Assembly (NCBI RefSeq): GCF_040833965.1
Contig: NZ_CP162142.1
Coordinates: forward strand, 1,947,001 to 2,011,000
Direction of reading: 5' to 3'
Length of the DNA stretch: 64,000 bases
Source of the DNA: Leptospira sp. WS39.C2
GTDB lineage: Bacteria > Spirochaetota > Leptospiria > Leptospirales > Leptospiraceae
A model generated the notes under the pieces. That model had not been told where the DNA came from. It ran no database searches and saw only the letters and a list, made by a program, of their open reading frames with translations. The number at the start of each line of letters is the position of its first letter. Position 1 is the first letter of the stretch. A program made the position numbers and the translations under genes. Of this stretch, positions 17,756-27,686 are shown piece by piece.

Positions 17756-18091
17756 TCATTCCTCCTTTGCCAATTGGCATTGTAATGGGTGGCCAGCATC
17801 GTCTGCTAGTTTGTGTACTTCGCCTACCTTTGTTCGTGCGATATCAAGTGAATACACACCACATACGGCTGTTCCTTCCGTATGGGCCTTCCACATTATT
17901 TGACGAGATTCTTCCATTGATCTCCGAAAAACTATGGTCAAAACATACACCACAAATTCCTGAGGAGTGTAGTCGTCATTGACCAAAATCACCTTATAAC
18001 GATCCGGTTTTTTTAATTGTTTTTTCTGCTTTTCTTTTTCTAAAAGTTCAACATTAAAATCAGTATACGACTTCCGTTTTGTTTCTGACAT
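17756..18091 (-). CDS. clpS: ClpS, adaptor of ClpAP (N-degron recognition)
   Basis: ClpS binds N-terminal Leu, Phe, Tyr or Trp and hands the protein to ClpA. The core has VILVNDDYTPQEFVVYVL (the Asn-Asp-Asp of the binding pocket), MWKAHTEG (the pocket histidine) and GVYSLDIARTKV. At 111 aa it has a charged, lysine-rich N-terminal extension of about 30 residues, the mobile arm that engages ClpA. Its start codon shares one base with the stop of the upstream GNAT-type gene (TAATG), and GGAGG lies five bases ahead. Confidence 0.95.
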   Translation of the reverse strand: MSETKRKSYTDFNVELLEKEKQKKQLKKPDRYKVILVNDDYTPQEFVVYVLTIVFRRSMEESRQIMWKAHTEGTAVCGVYSLDIARTKVGEVHKLADDAGHPLQCQLAKEE

Positions 18092-19254
18092 TATCCCTCC
18101 CTAAGAGATTTGATAGGAGAATGGGCATTATATGCTGAAATATTTTCTCTTTCCATTTCAATCTCTTTCTCCAAATAAGTTTCTATGGCACTTCTACCTT
18201 GGTCATTAAAGATATGATGGGAACTAAACATTGGTACGGTTTTATACCCTCTAAGAAATTTATGTTCCCCTTGTGCACCCGCTTCAACCCTTTCCAACTT
18301 ATGTTCAATCGCATAATCAATCAACTGGTAATAACAACATTCAAAATGTAAATTTGGAATGTGTTCCAAAGCTCCCCAATACCTACCGTATAAAAAACCA
18401 TCACGGAATAAATTCCAGGTCCCAGCAATAGGATCTCCGTTCGGTTTAGAAGCGAGAACAAGGAGCAATCTATGTCGGAAAGTTTCCACCATTTTGAAAA
18501 AGAATTCTCGATTTAAGTAAGCCTGTCCCCATTTTTTACTATGAGTGTCTTTATAAAAATTATAAAAAAGATTAGCATGTGATTCCTGAATCGTATCACC
18601 CGTAAGTGTTTGGAAAATGAGTCCTGTTGCATTGATTTTTTTGCGTTCACTACGAATAGTTTTTCGACGTTCCTTGACTAAGGTTCCAAGGAATTCTTCA
18701 AAATTGGAAAAACCTTTATTGAACCAATGGTATTGGTGAGATAACCTTGGCGCAAATCCCAAGTTTCTTCCCATTGCCTGCTCTTCTTCTTTGCAAAAAA
18801 GAATATGGATCGATGATACATTCTCTTTTGCACCAAATTCTTTTAAGGAGAGTAATAGTTTGGACTCTAATGATTGTTTGTCGATTTCTGAAAAATTTGG
18901 GTCAATTAAAAATCGCGAACCTGTCACAGGTGTAAATGGAACTGCGACTGTTAGTTTTGGATAATATAGAATCCCAGCCCGATGGAAGGCATTAGCCCAT
19001 TGGAAATCAAAAATATATTCCCCATAAGAGTCTTGCCGTAAATAACTCGGCAAAACTCCAATCAGTTTTTCACCTTGTTTTGCGTAGACGATCACGGGTA
19101 ACCAATCAGATTTTCCAATACAACCGGTCTCTTCCAAACCAATCAAAAATTCATGTTCTTGAAAAAGAGAATCAGAAGGGACTAGCCGATTCCAATCCTC
19201 CTTCAGGAACTCCGAAAAACTATGGGAAATTTCTATTTTGATTCTTTCATCCAC
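18091..19254 (-). CDS. FemAB-like GNAT-fold protein (PF04339-type)
   Basis: A 387-aa cytoplasmic protein matching the family annotated as peptidoglycan biosynthesis/recognition (PF04339, GNAT/FemAB-like). Marks: SLFQEHEFLIGLEETG near the start, the KERRKTIRSERKKI basic segment, PIAGTWNLFRDGFLYGRYWGA and the late GAQGEHKFLRGY. FemAB enzymes use aminoacyl-tRNA as donor; whether this subfamily does is not established. It is coupled to clpS-clpA by a TAATG overlap, which is suggestive because N-degron aminoacyl-transferases also have GNAT folds. The activity is inferred only from fold and neighbours. Confidence 0.8.
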   Translation of the reverse strand: MDERIKIEISHSFSEFLKEDWNRLVPSDSLFQEHEFLIGLEETGCIGKSDWLPVIVYAKQGEKLIGVLPSYLRQDSYGEYIFDFQWANAFHRAGILYYPKLTVAVPFTPVTGSRFLIDPNFSEIDKQSLESKLLLSLKEFGAKENVSSIHILFCKEEEQAMGRNLGFAPRLSHQYHWFNKGFSNFEEFLGTLVKERRKTIRSERKKINATGLIFQTLTGDTIQESHANLFYNFYKDTHSKKWGQAYLNREFFFKMVETFRHRLLLVLASKPNGDPIAGTWNLFRDGFLYGRYWGALEHIPNLHFECCYYQLIDYAIEHKLERVEAGAQGEHKFLRGYKTVPMFSSHHIFNDQGRSAIETYLEKEIEMERENISAYNAHSPIKSLREG

Positions 19255-19272
19255 TTAAATGATTAGACGAAC

Positions 19273-22200
19273 CTAGTTTTCCTCTTGTTTTAATTGTTTC
19301 TTTTGGATGTGGTCAATGAGCCGGATTAAACTTGGATTTTCGCGATCCAGTTCCAAGGCTGAGTTTAGAATATTCTCTGCCCTTCCATAATTTTTATCCG
19401 CTAAATAGGTTTGTCCCAAATTGATTAGGTTTTTGACATGATTTGGGTCACGTAATCTGACTCTTTCCCCAAAATCAATGGCAGTTTTAATATCTGCTAC
19501 TTTCCTTGCACAAAAAGCAGTGATGTACATGATTTCTGTATCCATAGGTCGGAGTAAACTATAGTCTTTTGCCATTTTTTTGGCGTTCCCATAATCTTTC
19601 AGTTTTAGATACAACTGAATGAATTTCTTTTTGATTTCAGGGATATTCTCTTCTAAGGAATGTGCTTTTTCTAAATACGTCACAGCTTCCTGCAAATCAG
19701 AAGAATCACTCGCCTCCTTCGCCTTTGCCAGTAAGGATTGGATTTCTCGTAATCTGTCTTTTTCTATTTTATATTTTTCTTTTTCCTCAATGAAAGACAC
19801 ACGTAACAACGATAAATCGTCTGTCAAAGCTCCAAACTTTGCCAATTCATCGTAAATAACATCCAAATCACCCTTTCCTGCTTCAACCATTTTTAAGAAT
19901 AGTCTTTCGTCTTCATTGATCACCCTTTTCCCATCTTCTGTATGGGAAATGAGTAAATCATCTCTTCCATCGGAACCTGCGATGAGAATATCTCCTGCCT
20001 CAAGTTGAAAGGTTTTGATGTACAAATTTCCTTGTACACCCGACGTTCCGAGTTTACGAAACATAAGTTCATTTTCAATAAAACTTGCGATCCCATCACG
20101 ATATAAAACGATCCAAGGGTGTTCGGCATTGATGAAATAAAGTAGTCCAGTTTCATTATCAACAACTCCAAGTACAAGAGAAACGAGCATAGAACCATCA
20201 AAACCTTCAAAAATTTTATGAAGTTCTAAAAATGTATTTTTGATCCATCTTTCAGGATAGGTATTCCTTGCTTCACTTAAGAGTTGTGTTCGAGTGATAA
20301 TTGATTCAAACACTGATCCAAGGACCAGTGCGCCCCCTGCTCCTTGCATTGATTTTCCCATCGCATCTGCATTTAAAAAAACAGTATAGGACCTATTGTT
20401 TAACACAATTTGATTGGCGATATTCAAATCTCCACCAATCTCTTTTTCATATTGTTTGAATGTGAATTTTTTCTTCTGCTCCAATAAAAAATCAACTCTT
20501 ACGTTTTCATGTTTTGCATGGTTGGTATGGAATGGTTGTAATAATAAGGAAGTTAAAAAATAATCACCATCTTGCTGGTGTTTTAATGATTGTACTTCTT
20601 TTAATGTGTTTTCCAATTCTTTAGTACGTTCTTGGACTTTTTCTTCAAGTTGTTCAGCATACTGCTGTAATTTTTTACGTGCTGCTTGGATGGAACGAAC
20701 CATACGGTTAAAGGATCTGGCCATAAACCCAATGTCATCTTCCACATGGACATTGAGTCGGTATTCTAAATTTCCAGAATTCACTTCTGTTAAACCTTCA
20801 ATGATTTGTTCGATTGGTCGAATGAGAGCAATGAGGAAAAATAATCGATAACCAAAAATCACAAGGATAGCAAGTGCTAAAAGACCAATGATCCAAGGTA
20901 AAGTAACTTCATGTTGGAAATTTCTGTAATCACTGTAAGGGTAACCAATCTCATGGATGATTTCATTTTTTTTATCAACAATGAGGTAACTTACAAAAAA
21001 AGAATAATTGGGTTTGTCTGAATCAAACTTAACTTGGCCACGATAATTTCTCTCACCATGGCTCGGCATAGGTGAAAACATTTGGTCTAGGATTTGGAAT
21101 TTGTCTCCTTCTGAAATAGAAGATGACAATACTGCCCTCGCTTCTGCATAAAAACCAGAAAGGGCACCTGAGTCGTTTTTCACATGACTTAGGGCTTTTT
21201 CCGTAAATTGTGCTACAGGAATTTCTCTGAGTTTATTCCGAGTGTATAATATTTTCCGTTTTTCTGATTCAATTTCAGCAATCAATATTTTGGGACTTTC
21301 GATCTTTGGATCTGTTAACAAACGTGAAATTTCAGCAGAATAACCTTTGCTAGTATCTGGCAAAGTACTTAGGAGAGATTTGGTATTTTCTTTCCAATTT
21401 TTTTTCCCTTCATAGGAAAGGATCATCTCAAGGGCCCAAACATTCCAAAACTCTGCCTCATATTTTTTTGGTTCTAAATCAATTTTCTCTAGAGCTTTAT
21501 GGGTTTGAAAGGATTGGGCGTTTTTATCATAAGAAAAGTGAAAACTAGGAACTTGGTCCGTTTCTAAACCAGCAATATAATTTTTTGCTCTCGCTGTATG
21601 GACTAAATCATAATTTGATTCTGTTTGTTGGATCACAGAATATGCAACGAGTTGTAAAATGAGTAAAAAGGAAGCAAGTGAAATCCCAATGATCCTTGAG
21701 ATAATCGTTGTTTTATCTTTTGTATTGTTGATATAAACAACGTTTGCCACAAACAAACCTACAACCAAAACTAAATCAGTTATGGTTTGGTACAACCCTC
21801 GCCCTATGGCACCATCTCTTGACAATACATTCAAAAAACCAGGGATCATTGTGATGAGAACAAAGGAGATTAGAATACTTATCGTAGTAAACTTTGACTC
21901 TTTAGGCATTTTGAATAATTGCAAAATCGCAAGGATCGTAAATGCGAGAAAGAATACTAAAACAATAACAGCATAGGCTTTATAAAAAATGGGAACTGGA
22001 AAATCCCAATAATGCCCACTGAAAAAAAACAATCTACCTGCGGACAAACTAATATAGACAAAAAAAGCAGTAACGACTACAACAACAGCACTTAGAATCC
22101 GAAAGATTATTTTTTTGAGTCTAGGGAAATAGATCTCTGGATAACTTAAGAAAAAACCAGTAAGATAAACCGACCCTGCCATCGCTCCTATGATCACAAA

Positions 22201-22419
22201 CCATCTCATATAAGCTGAGGCAGGTCCCATAAAGGAAAAATTGATCAAATACCCAAAATGGAAAATTCCCAACCATAAAGTTCCCATCCCTAAGTTGAAG
22301 GTGGCTTCCGATTTTTCTTTAACAGTTAAGAATAATTGTGCATTGTAAAAAGTGAAAATCACTCCGACTAAAGAGCCAAATGTATAAAAATCAAACGCTA
22401 TCTTTCCCCAAGAATCCAT
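19273..22419 (-). CDS. Large membrane sensor: 7TM-HAMP-SpoIIE phosphatase-TPR protein
   Basis: A 1048-aa signalling protein. Order: seven hydrophobic helices (about 10-250), an extracytoplasmic region (about 270-505), one more helix (about 510-535), a HAMP module (IRPIEQIIEGLTEVNSGNLEYRL), a coiled coil (590-630), a PP2C/SpoIIE phosphatase domain (about 640-880; GGDLNIANQIV, NADAMGKSMQGAGGALV, AGSDGRDDLL), then TPR-like repeats to the end. SpoIIE-type phosphatases usually reset anti-sigma-factor antagonists or STAS proteins. The metal-binding Asp of GGDxxD-like and DGxxD-like segments are present, so activity is likely. No partner is encoded beside it. Confidence 0.87.
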   Translation of the reverse strand: MDSWGKIAFDFYTFGSLVGVIFTFYNAQLFLTVKEKSEATFNLGMGTLWLGIFHFGYLINFSFMGPASAYMRWFVIIGAMAGSVYLTGFFLSYPEIYFPRLKKIIFRILSAVVVVVTAFFVYISLSAGRLFFFSGHYWDFPVPIFYKAYAVIVLVFFLAFTILAILQLFKMPKESKFTTISILISFVLITMIPGFLNVLSRDGAIGRGLYQTITDLVLVVGLFVANVVYINNTKDKTTIISRIIGISLASFLLILQLVAYSVIQQTESNYDLVHTARAKNYIAGLETDQVPSFHFSYDKNAQSFQTHKALEKIDLEPKKYEAEFWNVWALEMILSYEGKKNWKENTKSLLSTLPDTSKGYSAEISRLLTDPKIESPKILIAEIESEKRKILYTRNKLREIPVAQFTEKALSHVKNDSGALSGFYAEARAVLSSSISEGDKFQILDQMFSPMPSHGERNYRGQVKFDSDKPNYSFFVSYLIVDKKNEIIHEIGYPYSDYRNFQHEVTLPWIIGLLALAILVIFGYRLFFLIALIRPIEQIIEGLTEVNSGNLEYRLNVHVEDDIGFMARSFNRMVRSIQAARKKLQQYAEQLEEKVQERTKELENTLKEVQSLKHQQDGDYFLTSLLLQPFHTNHAKHENVRVDFLLEQKKKFTFKQYEKEIGGDLNIANQIVLNNRSYTVFLNADAMGKSMQGAGGALVLGSVFESIITRTQLLSEARNTYPERWIKNTFLELHKIFEGFDGSMLVSLVLGVVDNETGLLYFINAEHPWIVLYRDGIASFIENELMFRKLGTSGVQGNLYIKTFQLEAGDILIAGSDGRDDLLISHTEDGKRVINEDERLFLKMVEAGKGDLDVIYDELAKFGALTDDLSLLRVSFIEEKEKYKIEKDRLREIQSLLAKAKEASDSSDLQEAVTYLEKAHSLEENIPEIKKKFIQLYLKLKDYGNAKKMAKDYSLLRPMDTEIMYITAFCARKVADIKTAIDFGERVRLRDPNHVKNLINLGQTYLADKNYGRAENILNSALELDRENPSLIRLIDHIQKKQLKQEEN

Positions 22420-22446
22420 GGATGAAAACCCTAACAGAATTCTTAA

Positions 22447-23088
22447 TCATGTCAACTTTGTATTTCGTTTCTTGAACATTTGGTAGAGCAGATAAGCAAA
22501 AATTAGAAAAACAAGAATACCAATGGTCCGGTTGTAGTATGATAGTATAACAATGATTTGGTTCCAATTATTTCCAAGAAAGGAACCACCGAAAAGAAGG
22601 ATCCCACACCATAATGATATCGCAATGGAATAGAGGATCACAAATTTAATGATGTTCATTTTAGACATTCCTGCGACAATCGAAACAAAAAAACGAATCC
22701 CTGCAGAAAATCGAGACACCAAAACCACTACAATTTCGTAGCGTCGAAACCAAACTAAGGTCTTTCTTAAGTTTTCTTCATGGTAGAAGGAAGAAAGTAA
22801 AGGAATTTTGGTTTGTTTTAAGAAAATCAAAAATCTTTCTCCAAAATAATACATCACCAATGCACCGAGTAAATTCCCCACAAAAGTAGCAAGGACTACG
22901 GAAAGAAAAGAAAGTGGTGAGTTCGGAGAAGAAGAGATGAATCCAGAAAAAACTGTGATTGTATCTCCTGGCCAGGGTGGGAAAACATTCTCTAAAAAAT
23001 TGGAAAAACAGAAAAAACCCCAAAGGAGAATCGGTGGTAAACCAAGAATTTCCTGCATTATGGCTTCAAAAGGAAAAGAATCCAACAC
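22447..23088 (-). CDS. DedA family membrane protein
   Basis: A 213-aa polytopic protein of the DedA/SNARE-associated family. Seen: FLENVFPPWPGDTITVFSGF (the family's E..PPxPGE-like re-entrant segment), FVGNLLGALVMYYFGERF and RFSAGIRFFVSIVAGMSKMN, with the conserved arginine before the glycine turn. DedA proteins affect membrane homeostasis, and some are undecaprenyl-phosphate or lipid flippases. Length is typical. Start is the first in-frame methionine; a later methionine (MQEI) would also serve. Confidence 0.9.
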   Translation of the reverse strand: MLDSFPFEAIMQEILGLPPILLWGFFCFSNFLENVFPPWPGDTITVFSGFISSSPNSPLSFLSVVLATFVGNLLGALVMYYFGERFLIFLKQTKIPLLSSFYHEENLRKTLVWFRRYEIVVVLVSRFSAGIRFFVSIVAGMSKMNIIKFVILYSIAISLWCGILLFGGSFLGNNWNQIIVILSYYNRTIGILVFLIFAYLLYQMFKKRNTKLT

Positions 23089-23178
23089 AGAGAGAAGGTT
23101 AAACCTTTCTTAGGATAGGCAACAAAGATTTTAAAAAATGAATGGAAGGAATCAATACTAGGACTTTTGCTTTCCCTA

Positions 23179-23607
23179 ATGATTCGATTTTTATGTTTAT
23201 CCTTACTCGTTCTATGGCAATGTAGCCCAAACAGACAGACGGAAACCTACCGATTTGACCAAATCATCGTCACAAAATTTCCAGGGAATCCTCCCCCTGC
23301 TTTCCCTCAGTCATTTTTCCCTGAAAAATCCACATTCATCCAATCAAGTGAATTCAAAACTAGCCACATCCATACGAAAGAAGCATTTTTATTATTAGAA
23401 ACTCCAGAATCTTGGGAAGAAGTCCAAAAACGGATTGATTTTCGGGTCAACCAAGGTGATTGGAAACTCATTGAAAAAAATTCAAACGAAAAGGAAGTAT
23501 CTTATCTTTTAGAGGGATTTATCAAAAAATCACTTTCGATTTATCTCACAAAACATGAAAATACGAACCAAATTCGATTTTACTTTAAAAAACATTCTTC
23601 GTATTAA
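23179..23607 (+). CDS. Predicted lipoprotein of unknown function
   Basis: A 142-aa protein with a short signal peptide and a spirochaete-type lipobox (LWQC, Cys15). The mature part is polar with no family I recognise. The ATG giving MIRFLCLS is chosen; an in-frame TTG four codons earlier is possible. No strong Shine-Dalgarno. It is the first gene of a five-gene run; the AI-2E-family transporter starts two bases after its stop. Confidence 0.7.
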   Translation: MIRFLCLSLLVLWQCSPNRQTETYRFDQIIVTKFPGNPPPAFPQSFFPEKSTFIQSSEFKTSHIHTKEAFLLLETPESWEEVQKRIDFRVNQGDWKLIEKNSNEKEVSYLLEGFIKKSLSIYLTKHENTNQIRFYFKKHSSY

Positions 23608-23609
23608 AT

Positions 23610-24719
23610 ATGAATTGGATCAAAAACAAAAACGAAACGATCGTATACATTCTGTTAGCAGGTATATTCCTTGCTACATGTTTTACTTTATTTTTTGTAT
23701 TTAAACCGTTTTTATGGTCTAGTTTTTTAGCCTTATTATTTTATTTAACCACTAGAAAATTGCATAAAAGATTAAAGAATGTATTGGGAGTCAAATTCCA
23801 TGGCCTTTCCCCTTACATCATGGTCATCTTAATGCTTGCTTGTGTGTTTATCCCTTCTTATTTAATTGTATCTACATTAATTAGAGAATCCTTAAACCTA
23901 GTAAGTTATGTACGAAACCAACTTACAGAAGAATCGATTGTATCTCTTTTACTAAACAGTCCAATGCTTACAGATTTTTTTACTGAAAATGAATTTTTCT
24001 GGATCAAACTCCCAATCATGTACCGGGAGTATGTTGGCCAACACATGGACATCCTCAATTTAGATTCTATTTATAGTTTATTAAAAAATTCTTCTGGTTT
24101 TTTACTTGGATCCTTTGAAGTACCTGGAGCCATCATCTTCAATGGATTTTTTACATTCATCCTTCTATTTTTCCTCTACAAAGAAGGAAGCAGAATGGAA
24201 CATGCAATATTTTTACTATTACCTTTTCCAACGGAAATCGAAGAACGATTGGGACGTAGGATCGAAGAAGCTATACGGACAGTGATGATGGGGAATCTGT
24301 TCATTTCCCTACTCCAAGGAGCTTTGATTTATTTTTTATTATTATTCACATCTGTATCTAATAAGTTTTTACTCTCAAGCATTGCGACAATCTTTTCTCT
24401 CATTCCCGTTGTTGGAACATCAGTTGTTTGGTTTCCAATTGGATTGTACATTGGTCTTGTCCAAGAAAATTGGACAGCCAGTGTTTTATTTATGATTGCT
24501 GGAGGGGCAAGTTACCTCATCCTCGAAAACTTCGTGAAACCAAAAATTTTAGACAAAAAACTAAAAACACATCCATTTTTAATTTTCCTTTCACTCATTG
24601 GCGGATTACAAGAGTTTGGTGTTGCAGGTATCATCATTGGGCCAATGGCTTTGACCCTTGTCATTATTTTATGGGATTTTTGGAAAATCTTCCGAGAAAC
24701 TCGATTCCAAACTACATAA
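23610..24719 (+). CDS. AI-2E family transporter (PF01594)
   Basis: A 369-aa membrane protein with about eight helices: paired N-terminal helices, a long soluble region (about 100-165), then IIFNGFFTFILLFFLYKEGS, the LLQGALIYFLLL segment, FSLIPVVGTSVVW and the family's C-terminal GVAGIIIGPMALTLVII. Members export autoinducer-2 or act as Na+/H+ antiporters; the substrate cannot be told from sequence. Lies between a lipoprotein gene (2-base gap) and xseA (no gap). Confidence 0.9.
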   Translation: MNWIKNKNETIVYILLAGIFLATCFTLFFVFKPFLWSSFLALLFYLTTRKLHKRLKNVLGVKFHGLSPYIMVILMLACVFIPSYLIVSTLIRESLNLVSYVRNQLTEESIVSLLLNSPMLTDFFTENEFFWIKLPIMYREYVGQHMDILNLDSIYSLLKNSSGFLLGSFEVPGAIIFNGFFTFILLFFLYKEGSRMEHAIFLLLPFPTEIEERLGRRIEEAIRTVMMGNLFISLLQGALIYFLLLFTSVSNKFLLSSIATIFSLIPVVGTSVVWFPIGLYIGLVQENWTASVLFMIAGGASYLILENFVKPKILDKKLKTHPFLIFLSLIGGLQEFGVAGIIIGPMALTLVIILWDFWKIFRETRFQTT

Positions 24720-25997
24720 ATGGAAACAGTGGATTCCTCGCTTTCTGTCAGTGAAGTCAATCGTCGTATCAAGGCGAAACTACAAGATTCACCTGAATTT
24801 AAAAATTTCTGGGTGAGAGGCGAAATTTCTAATTTTAGCCAAACGAATAGTTCAGGTCACATGTATTTTTCTTTAAAAGATACAACTAGTGTGATCAAAT
24901 GTGCGTTTTTTTCGTTCCAATCCAAAAACTATAAAGGCACTCCTTTACGAAACGGAATGGAAATCCTCGTGTATGGTTCTGTCTCCGTTTATGAACCAGG
25001 GGGTTATTATAGCCTCACTGTCCAAAAAATAGAAGAACTCGGTGAAGGTGATATCCTTCTCAAAATTGAAAAATTAAAGAAATCTTTAGCGGAAAGAGGA
25101 ATTTTTGATGCCTCCCATAAACGTCCGTTACCTAAATTCCCCAAACGACTTGGGATTGTAACTTCACCTAAAGGTGCTGCCGTTGAAGACATCATCCGCA
25201 TAGCAACTGACCTCAATCCTTCCATCCAGATTTTAGTTTCCCCTTGTTTAGTGCAAGGTGACGGAGCGGAAAATTCTATCATAGAAGCGATCAAAGAAAT
25301 CAATGACCCTAAATGGGAAGTAGATGTGATTATCGCGGGGCGTGGTGGTGGTTCGTTTGAGGATTTAATGGCATTTAACCAAGAATCGGTGGTTTTGGCT
25401 TATTACCAATCACGGATTCCCATCATTTCTGCTGTTGGTCATGAAATAGACCGAGTTCTCACCGACTTATCTGCGGATGCTACAACACCAACGCCAACAG
25501 CGGCGGCTAAATTAGCAATCCCTAACGTATCGGATACACTCATTCGATTGGATGAGATGGAAGATAGATTAAGATCTGCCCTCACAGGTGTGATTCGGAT
25601 TGGAAAGGAAAAATGGTCGGGTGTCACCACACGAGTTGTGTTTCAAAATCCCAAATCAATTCTTGAACCAAGACAAAATCATTTTGATGAATTGATGCGA
25701 AAAATTTCCTTACTTGGAAAAAACTACCTGTTCAAAAAACAAAGTGAGTTTCAGAAATTTGATACCTTAACTTCAAATTGGAAATCGTATTTAGAAAGAA
25801 TCCAAAATAAATTCAAACTCGCAGAACAACGATTAGACCATTTTTCACCACTCGGAACACTCAAACGTGGTTATTCTGTTTTACGAAATGCAAACAAACA
25901 AGTGATATCTTCTATACAACAAATTAAGGAAAATGAATCTTTGGAAGTTTTTTTATTCGATGGAAAACTCCAAGTAGAAGTGAAAGAAAAACATTAG
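24720..25997 (+). CDS. xseA: Exodeoxyribonuclease VII large subunit
   Basis: The catalytic subunit of exonuclease VII, which degrades single-stranded DNA in both directions. An N-terminal OB fold (about 8-105, with FWVRGEISNFSQ), then the catalytic region with RLGIVTSPKGAAVEDI, IIAGRGGGSFEDLMAFN and ISAVGHEIDRVLTDLSAD, and a coiled-coil C-terminus ending in the RGYSVLRN segment. 425 aa is typical. The ATG follows the previous stop with no gap; xseB follows nine bases later. Confidence 0.96.
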   Translation: METVDSSLSVSEVNRRIKAKLQDSPEFKNFWVRGEISNFSQTNSSGHMYFSLKDTTSVIKCAFFSFQSKNYKGTPLRNGMEILVYGSVSVYEPGGYYSLTVQKIEELGEGDILLKIEKLKKSLAERGIFDASHKRPLPKFPKRLGIVTSPKGAAVEDIIRIATDLNPSIQILVSPCLVQGDGAENSIIEAIKEINDPKWEVDVIIAGRGGGSFEDLMAFNQESVVLAYYQSRIPIISAVGHEIDRVLTDLSADATTPTPTAAAKLAIPNVSDTLIRLDEMEDRLRSALTGVIRIGKEKWSGVTTRVVFQNPKSILEPRQNHFDELMRKISLLGKNYLFKKQSEFQKFDTLTSNWKSYLERIQNKFKLAEQRLDHFSPLGTLKRGYSVLRNANKQVISSIQQIKENESLEVFLFDGKLQVEVKEKH

Positions 25998-26006
25998 GAT
26001 CAAATA

Positions 26007-26282
26007 ATGGCAGAGAAAAAAACAATTAGTTTTGAAGAAGCAATCCGTGAATTGGAAGACATTGCTGAAAAATTGGAGAGAGGAACTTTATCCTTAGAAG
26101 ACTCCATCATTGCCTATGAACGAGGCATGGAATTAAAAAAAATCTGTTCAGAACGATTAGTGGATGCAGAAGCTAAAATTGAATTTTTAACTAAAGCACC
26201 TAGTGGCGAAGTGGTTAAGTCCACAGTGAAAAAAAAGAAGGACGAATCACCTTCTAAACCAGTGGAAGAAGATTTATTCTAA
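26007..26282 (+). CDS. xseB: Exodeoxyribonuclease VII small subunit
   Basis: A 91-aa helical protein that binds the coiled coil of XseA in the ExoVII complex. The family core SFEEAIRELEDIAEKLERGTLSLEDSI is unmistakable (written here in part: FEEAIRELEDIAEKLERG). It has a lysine/serine-rich C-terminal tail longer than in E. coli. Directly downstream of xseA and three bases before the symporter gene. Confidence 0.95.
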   Translation: MAEKKTISFEEAIRELEDIAEKLERGTLSLEDSIIAYERGMELKKICSERLVDAEAKIEFLTKAPSGEVVKSTVKKKKDESPSKPVEEDLF

Positions 26283-26285
26283 AGA

Positions 26286-27686
26286 ATGAATTTCCAGGCC
26301 ATATTCATCCTTTGTTACCTGCTTACCACGATAGCGATAGGAGTGTATGCAGCAAAAAAAGTAAAAAACTCAAAAGACTTTATTTTAGCGGGAAGGAGTT
26401 TACCTCTCCCCATTTCAACAGCAGCCCTTTTTGCCACATGGTTTGGAAGTGAAACCATCCTTGGTTCTTCTGTAGAATTTGCAAAAGGTGGATTTTTAGC
26501 CGTCATCCAAGACCCGTTTGGTGGTGCGCTTTGTTTATTTTTACTTGGATTGGTATTTGCAAAGTATCTCTATCGTATGCAAATCCTTACCTTCGGTGAT
26601 TTTTACAAAAATCGTTATGGTAAAAAGATGGAATTCATAGCGGGGATTTGTTTGATTTTCTCTTATTTTGGCTGGGTTGCTGCTCAGTTTGTAGCACTGG
26701 GAATCATGGTTCAAATTCTTTTTGGCATCAATCAATTCACAGCCATTGTGATTGGGGCTTGTCTTGTTGTGTTTTATACCTACTTAGGTGGAATGTGGTC
26801 GGTTTCGCTTACCGATTTTTTCCAATCTATCTCCATAATCATTGGACTTGTTGTAGTACTTTTTGAACTCAATGGAATCAAACCGATTTGGTCTACGATT
26901 GCCGAAAAACCAGAAGGTTTTTTTCGATTTTTTCCTGAATCGAATTACCATGCCTGGACTCTTTATTTATCTGCTTGGATGGTTGTAGGATTCGGATCCC
27001 TTCCGCAACAAGATATATTCCAAAGAGTGATGTCTGCAAAATCAGAAAAAGTAGCCATCCGTGCATCCTATTTATCTTCTATATTATATTTGTTATTTGC
27101 TATGATTCCATTGTTTTTAGGACTTCATGCCAAAAGTTTAATCCCTAATTTTGATCTCAATGCAGATACAGGACAACTCCTTATCCCAACTATGATCTCT
27201 AAGTTCGCAAGTCCCTGGGTTCAGGTTTTGTTTTTTTCAGCACTTATTTCGGCAATTTTATCAACTGCATCGGGAGCAATCCTTGCTCCATCTTCAATAC
27301 TATCAGAGAATATTCTTAAATACGCATTTAAGAATATGAATGATAAAAAGTTACTTTTACTTTCGAGAATGTCAGTTCTCATTATCGCACTAATTTCATT
27401 TTTGTTGGCCGTAGGAAAACCATCTATTTATGCGCTCGTAGAAGATTCGGGTGGAATCTCTCTTGTTACTTTATTCATTCCGATGGTATTCGGGTTAATG
27501 AGTCAAAGAGCCGATGAACGATCGGCATTATTTTCTTTATTTGTGGGAATTCTAACTTGGCTTTTATTAGAAATTTACGGAGACGATATGACTAGCCACT
27601 TCTACGGAACCATCGCAAGCCTTATCGCCATCCTCATTGGAATGTACTGTTTTCCTAAGTCAGAGAAATCTCAAGTAACCAAGTAA
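26286..27686 (+). CDS. Sodium:solute symporter family (SSS) protein
   Basis: A 466-aa transporter with about thirteen helices. SSS marks: [15 protein letters not shown] and [13 protein letters not shown] at the N-terminus and the [18 protein letters not shown] segment, which matches the family signature in the middle. Proline/pantothenate/solute specificity cannot be assigned. Last gene of the lipoprotein-transporter-xseAB run. Its final 32 bases overlap the end of the convergent ddl gene. Confidence 0.9.
   Translation: MNFQAIFILCYLLTTIAIGVYAAKKVKNSKDFILAGRSLPLPISTAALFATWFGSETILGSSVEFAKGGFLAVIQDPFGGALCLFLLGLVFAKYLYRMQILTFGDFYKNRYGKKMEFIAGICLIFSYFGWVAAQFVALGIMVQILFGINQFTAIVIGACLVVFYTYLGGMWSVSLTDFFQSISIIIGLVVVLFELNGIKPIWSTIAEKPEGFFRFFPESNYHAWTLYLSAWMVVGFGSLPQQDIFQRVMSAKSEKVAIRASYLSSILYLLFAMIPLFLGLHAKSLIPNFDLNADTGQLLIPTMISKFASPWVQVLFFSALISAILSTASGAILAPSSILSENILKYAFKNMNDKKLLLLSRMSVLIIALISFLLAVGKPSIYALVEDSGGISLVTLFIPMVFGLMSQRADERSALFSLFVGILTWLLLEIYGDDMTSHFYGTIASLIAILIGMYCFPKSEKSQVTK

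Noticed and set aside
23085..23115. Palindrome AAGGTT/AACCTT between the DedA gene and the lipoprotein gene
   Set aside because: Short, with almost no loop; not a credible terminator or operator on its own.
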